Shown here piece by piece: positions 6,000 to 10,378 of a DNA stretch of 10,378 nt. Positions within the stretch are counted from its first letter, which is position 1; each line of letters opens with the position of its first letter. The translations under genes and the position numbers were made by a program. Under the pieces are notes generated by a model, which was given only the letters and a program-made list of their open reading frames with translations, was not told the DNA's origin and ran no database searches. Origin of the DNA: Actinomycetes bacterium (GTDB taxonomy: Bacteria > Actinomycetota > Actinomycetes > Actinomycetales > Cellulomonadaceae); NCBI GenBank assembly GCA_023432565.1, contig JAEYUL010000073.1, positions 1 through 10,378 on the forward strand, read 5' to 3'.

Positions 6000-6126
6000 T
6001 CTCCCCCGCCCGGTGACCTGGGCCGACCGCGCCGGGCGCTGACCGCCCGGAGCCAGCCGGACGACCGGCGCTCCGGCCGGCGAGGTCCGTGATGACGACG
6101 CGGCCGCTTGTGGGGTACTCCCCTTC
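5995..6126 (-). ncRNA. yybP-ykoY manganese riboswitch aptamer
   Basis: The transcript begins with GAAGGGGAGUA (6126-6116), the conserved 5' strand and L1 of the yybP-ykoY class. It ends with GGAGACCUUC (6004-5995), the conserved GAGACC and P1 3' strand. P1 pairs 6126-6122 with 5999-5995. The middle carries the GUCGUCAUCACGG segment and GC-rich helices expected for the four-way junction. The class senses Mn2+ and commonly controls TerC-type and other Mn exporters, which matches the downstream genes. I could not run a covariance model. Confidence 0.9.
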
Positions 6127-6136
6127 AACGACGGAC

Positions 6137-6142
6137 ATCGTA
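6137..6142 (-). promoter_or_regulatory. -10 element of the terC operon promoter
   Basis: TACGAT on the minus strand (TANNNT) places the transcription start near 6130, a few bases ahead of the riboswitch aptamer. The -35 region falls in the inverted repeat at 6161-6177 and has no good consensus match. Confidence 0.55.
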
Positions 6143-6160
6143 TGCGACGTGCGCGGGGTG

Positions 6161-6177
6161 CGCCGACCAGGTCGGCG
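6161..6177. promoter_or_regulatory. Perfect inverted repeat CGCCGACC-A-GGTCGGCG
   Basis: Two 8-base arms around a single A, 19 bases past the uvrB stop and at about -30 to -45 of the terC promoter. As RNA it could fold as a 6-bp stem with a 5-base loop and end uvrB transcription, though no T tract follows. As DNA it has the form of a dimeric repressor or activator site. The sequence alone does not decide. Confidence 0.5.
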
Positions 6178-6195
6178 TGGCCGCGGCGCGGACAG

Positions 6196-8304
<2,109 letters not shown>

Positions 8305-8310
8305 GCCACC

Positions 8311-8316
8311 ACGGTA
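8311..8316 (-). promoter_or_regulatory. Leaderless -10 for uvrB
   Basis: TACCGT (TANNNT) on the minus strand, with six bases (GGTGGC) to ATG 8304. No clear -35 is present; an inverted repeat at 8318-8331 occupies the -10/-35 spacer. No ribosome binding site is visible upstream of the ATG. Confidence 0.55.
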
Positions 8317-8317
8317 C

Positions 8318-8331
8318 GTCGGACCACCGAC
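8318..8331. promoter_or_regulatory. Inverted repeat GTCGG-ACCA-CCGAC in the uvrB promoter
   Basis: A perfect 5-4-5 inverted repeat starting two bases upstream of the uvrB -10. Its size and place suit a repressor operator. It does not match the TCGAAC-N4-GTTCGA LexA consensus found at uvrA, so any regulator is unknown. Confidence 0.4.
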
Positions 8332-8373
8332 ACATCCGGCCCGGAAGAGGGCGGACGCTCGACGGCCGGGCCG

Positions 8374-8790
8374 TCACTCCTTGCCGTCGACGACCGTCAC
8401 GATCGCGTTCGGGTCCTCGCGCACGATCGCGAGCACGAACCAGTCCATGAAGTCCGTGTACGCACGGAAGCCGAGCAGCTTGCGCTTGGCCTCGGGGACC
8501 AGGTTGGCCAGGCCGCCCTCCTTCGTGCGGAAGAAGGTGATGGCCGTGCGCGCGGTGGTGCGGCCGACGGCGCGATCCGTCCTCGTGTCGAAGCGCAGGA
8601 GCTCCGAGCCGTCGAGGTGGTCGCGCAGGGAGAACGTCGTCGAGTGCGGGGTGCGGGTCTCGACACGGAAACGACCGGTCGGGTCGTCCATGGACGTCGA
8701 TGCCTTCTCGGCGAGCTCGAGCATGCGAGCCTCGGAGAGCTGTGTGGATGCGACCGAGACCGAAGCCCTGGTCTGCACGGGCTTGACCAT
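8374..8790 (-). CDS. Hypothetical protein, 138 residues
   Basis: I do not recognise this protein. ATG 8790 is strongly supported by AGAAGGAGGT ending six bases upstream, the best Shine-Dalgarno in the window, which suggests high expression. The protein is soluble-looking, with no signal peptide or membrane segment. It has an N-terminal Ser/Thr/Val stretch (residues 6-16), a helix around 18-32, beta-like RFRVETRTPHSTTFSL (40-55), a Thr/Arg-rich segment (69-87), and a C-terminal hydrophobic/aromatic region YTDFMDWFVLAIV (111-123) ending in VTVVDGKE. Codon use is normal (GC-rich third positions), so it looks like a real gene native to the genome. It lies between coaE and uvrB, 69 bases upstream of uvrB, which has its own promoter. 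No function is claimed. Confidence 0.8.
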   Translation of the reverse strand: MVKPVQTRASVSVASTQLSEARMLELAEKASTSMDDPTGRFRVETRTPHSTTFSLRDHLDGSELLRFDTRTDRAVGRTTARTAITFFRTKEGGLANLVPEAKRKLLGFRAYTDFMDWFVLAIVREDPNAIVTVVDGKE

Positions 8791-9060
8791 CGTCGTACCT
8801 CCTTCTCGCGGCGACCTCGTCGGCACCGTCTATGGCGTCTATCGGTCCGCCGGACGTCCAGGTTGAGCCCCCCGCAGGCTTCGGGCGTTTTGGCCCTTGC
8901 CATGCGGCGACGCTAGCGCTACGCGTGGCGAACGGGTATTCCCTGGAAGCGGTACATCGAGCGGGAGCGTTCATCCGTTCGGACGGCGCTGTGCCGGTGC
9001 GCACCCGCCGCCCGCAGGCGTGCGATCCGTCGGCTGAGCGATCCGTCGATCGTGCGGCCG
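8791..9060 (-). other. 270-base spacer between the hypothetical gene and coaE
   Basis: No gene is supportable here. It holds the AGAAGGAGGT ribosome site of the gene below and a tandem 7-mer CGTCTAT-GG-CGTCTAT (8827-8842). A GTCCG-C-CGGAC inverted repeat (8845-8855) and the overlapping palindromes CGCTAGCG and TAGCGCTA near 8911-8921 follow. GCGATCCGTCG is directly repeated (9022-9032 and 9038-9048) just past the coaE stop. A weak promoter, GGTTGA (8861-8866) and TCTATC (8838-8843) read on the opposite strand with 17-base spacing, could drive the hypothetical gene. Confidence 0.5.
9022..9048. repeat. 11-bp direct repeat downstream of coaE
   Basis: GCGATCCGTCG occurs twice with a 5-base spacer (GCTGA), a 16-base period. 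It begins 13 bases beyond the coaE stop. There is no matching palindrome, so it is not an obvious terminator. Confidence 0.6.
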
Positions 9061-9705
9061 TCAGCCGTGCTGGGCGTCGGCCTGCTCGGCCTGGCGCTCC
9101 TGCGCACGCTCGGCGCACAGCCGGTCCCACAGGTCGTCGACCTGCGCGCGCAGGTCGGCGTCGCTGCCGCTCCCGTCGAGCACGACGTCGGCGGCGGCCA
9201 GGCGAGCCTCGTCGCTCGTCTGCGCGCCGATGCGCGCCTCGGCCTGCGCCCGCTGCATCCCCCGCAGCCGTACGAGCCGTTCCACGCGCAGCAGCGCGGG
9301 CGCGTGCACGACCACGACGAGATGGAACGACTCGGCCTGGCCGGTCTCGACCAGCAGGGGGATGTCGTGCACGACGACGGCGCCGGGGTCCGCGGTGGCC
9401 GCCGCTGCCTCCCGCTCCGCGGCTAGCCGGCGCACCACGGGGTGCACGATCCCCTCGAGCGTGCGGCGCCGCTCGTCGTCGGTGAACACGAGCGCGGCGA
9501 GCGCGGCACGGTCGAGCGCACCGTCCGCGTCGAGCACTGCCTCGCCGAACGCCTCGACGACCGCCGCGAGCCCGGGCGAACCCACGGCCACCGCCTCGCG
9601 CGCGAGCGCGTCGGAGTCGACGACCACCGCCCCGAGCTCGGCGAGCCGCCGCGCCGCGACCGACTTGCCCGCTGCGATGCCGCCCGTCAGACCGATCCGC
9701 TGCAT
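9061..9705 (-). CDS. coaE: Dephospho-CoA kinase
   Basis: A 214-residue P-loop kinase catalysing the last step of coenzyme A synthesis, ATP-dependent phosphorylation of the 3'-hydroxyl of dephospho-CoA; cytoplasmic. Walker A GGIAAGKS at residues 8-15 follows the short first strand MQRIGLT. VVDSDALAREAV (28-39) carries the conserved acidic pair D30/D32, HP at 88-89 is conserved, DIPLLVE spans 114-120, and the LID helix RLRGMQRAQAEARIGAQ spans 146-162. Length is normal for the short form, without the C-terminal UPF0157 domain some actinobacteria add. The tail (198-214) is Gln/Ala-rich. ATG 9705 is the only start that fits the family. The upstream open frame crosses the rpsA terminator. A CAGGAT hexamer six bases upstream suggests leaderless transcription. 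Follows rpsA in the same direction. Confidence 0.97.
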   Translation of the reverse strand: MQRIGLTGGIAAGKSVAARRLAELGAVVVDSDALAREAVAVGSPGLAAVVEAFGEAVLDADGALDRAALAALVFTDDERRRTLEGIVHPVVRRLAAEREAAAATADPGAVVVHDIPLLVETGQAESFHLVVVVHAPALLRVERLVRLRGMQRAQAEARIGAQTSDEARLAAADVVLDGSGSDADLRAQVDDLWDRLCAERAQERQAEQADAQHG

Positions 9706-9711
9706 GGCCCC

Positions 9712-9717
9712 ATCCTG
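9712..9717 (-). promoter_or_regulatory. Candidate leaderless -10 for coaE
   Basis: CAGGAT on the minus strand with six bases (GGGGCC) to ATG 9705. It is part of a 20-mer identical to that at the YciI-like gene. It lies downstream of the rpsA terminator, so coaE appears to have its own promoter. Confidence 0.45.
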
Positions 9718-9787
9718 CCCGTCAGCCGGACGCCGCGCCCCTGGTGACCCGCGTGGGTCCGCCGGGCTTCCCCGGGTGCCGGGACGC

Positions 9788-9823
9788 CGACGGGCCGGCC
9801 ACCCGAGAGTGACCGGCCCGTCG
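9788..9823 (-). terminator. rpsA terminator hairpin
   Basis: CGACGGGCCGG (9788-9798) and CCGGCCCGTCG (9813-9823) form a perfect 11-bp stem. It extends by three more pairs after one mismatch to a 6-base loop. It begins 43 bases past the rpsA stop. No U tract follows, as is common for actinobacterial terminators. Confidence 0.75.
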
Positions 9824-9865
9824 TGCTGGACGTCCCGGAGCCGTGGCCCCGGGACATCCGGTGGG

Positions 9866-10378
9866 TCAGTTGCCCGTGAGCTTCTCGCGCAGAGCGGCGA
9901 GCGCCTCGTCGGACGCGAGCGTCCCCGTGGCCTCGTCGGTCGACGACGAGTACGACGACGGCACCGGGCCACCGGCGGCCGGAGCGGACTCCGACGTCGC
10001 GGCCTCGGCGTCCGCCTTCGCGGCCTCGGCGACCTGCTTGCGGTGCGCCTCCCAACGCTCGTGAGCGGCCGCGTACTGGGCCTCCCACGCCTCGCGCTGA
10101 GCCTCGAAGCCCTCGAGCCACTCGTTGGTGGCCGGGTCGAAGCCCTCGGGGTACTTGTAGTTGCCCTGCTCGTCGTACTCGGCCGCCATGCCGTACAGCG
10201 CGGGGTCGAAGTCCTCCGACTCGGGGTCGAAGCCCTCGTTCGCCTGCTTGAGCGACAGCGAGATGCGGCGGCGCTCCAGGTCGATGTCGATGACCTTGAC
10301 GAACACGTCGTCGCCGACCTGGACGACCTGCTCCGGGATCTCGACGTGGCGCACGGCCAGCTCCGAGATGTGGACCAG
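9866..10378 (-). CDS. rpsA: 30S ribosomal protein S1, C-terminal part (partial)
   Basis: The last 170 residues of ribosomal protein S1, which binds mRNA on the small ribosomal subunit and helps initiation. The segment opens inside the final S1/OB-fold repeat: LVHISELAVRHVEIPEQVVQ, then GDDVFVKVIDIDLERRRISLSLKQA broken here as GDDVFVKVIDID and LERRRISLSLKQA, the classic end of an S1 domain. The tail after it is actinobacterial in type: an acidic/aromatic stretch with FDPALYGM, YKYPEGFDPATNEW and many Trp/Glu, then an Ala/Glu-rich helix and a Ser/Pro-rich end finishing LREKLTGN. The gene continues beyond the right edge. Codon use is strongly biased, as expected for a highly expressed gene. Confidence 0.97.
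   Translation of the reverse strand: MVHISELAVRHVEIPEQVVQVGDDVFVKVIDIDLERRRISLSLKQANEGFDPESEDFDPALYGMAAEYDEQGNYKYPEGFDPATNEWLEGFEAQREAWEAQYAAAHERWEAHRKQVAEAAKADAEAATSESAPAAGGPVPSSYSSSTDEATGTLASDEALAALREKLTGN

Noticed and set aside
4844..6016. 390-residue plus-strand frame over the TerC genes
   Set aside because: Its repetitive charged composition is the complement of membrane-protein codons; it is antisense to two clear TerC genes and crosses the riboswitch leader region.
8926..8945. GCGAAC-GGGT-ATTCCC as a second SOS box
   Set aside because: Only one half-site matches the LexA consensus; the other half has three mismatches and no promoter geometry supports it.
8919..9107. 62-residue minus-strand frame in the gap after coaE
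   Set aside because: Overlaps the coaE end, has no ribosome site, and shows no family resemblance.
9706..9972. N-terminal extension of coaE
   Set aside because: The open frame reads through the rpsA terminator and the rpsA 3' end; the P-loop normally begins within the first ten residues, as it does from ATG 9705.

Overview
The window reads as a chromosomal housekeeping segment from a high-GC actinobacterium, probably Micrococcales and possibly close to Cellulomonas. Coding DNA uses G or C at almost every third position. The S1 protein has the actinobacterial acidic/Ala-rich tail, and the order rpsA, coaE, uvrB, terC, metallo-beta-lactamase gene, uvrA is a familiar actinobacterial arrangement. 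The species assignment is inference.

Layout from right to left (most genes are on the minus strand). The 3' end of rpsA (9866-10378) is followed by a strong GC hairpin terminator. Then come coaE (9061-9705), a 270-base gap with short repeats, an unrecognised 138-residue protein (8374-8790) with a near-ideal Shine-Dalgarno, and uvrB (6196-8304). Next is a 236-base leader that holds a yybP-ykoY manganese riboswitch, followed by two tandem TerC-family membrane proteins (4949-5959 and 3946-4947) separated by one base. A small plus-strand YciI-like gene (3615-3899) and a minus-strand aldo/keto reductase (2721-3536) diverge from a 78-base spacer. An acyl-CoA-dehydrogenase-fold flavoprotein (1451-2608) converges on a plus-strand glyoxalase-II-like hydrolase (706-1413). 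The window ends in the 5' part of uvrA (1-476), which has a LexA/SOS-type operator in front of it.

How they fit together: uvrA and uvrB encode the damage-recognition half of nucleotide excision repair. The TerC pair is expected to be switched on by Mn2+ through the riboswitch: the 3' strand of aptamer helix P1 can instead pair with the terC Shine-Dalgarno. The hydrolase, reductase, YciI-like protein and flavoprotein look like small-molecule or redox accessory enzymes lying between the uvr genes and terC.

The observations most worth checking are the riboswitch with its readable on-switch, the SOS box that resets the uvrA start to GTG 476, a uvrA N-terminus that lacks the usual CPxC/H motif and has atypical codons, and a leaderless-promoter pattern (-10 hexamer exactly six bases before ATG) at four genes. 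Two of those four share an identical 20-mer. I found no mobile element, CRISPR array, tRNA or rRNA.
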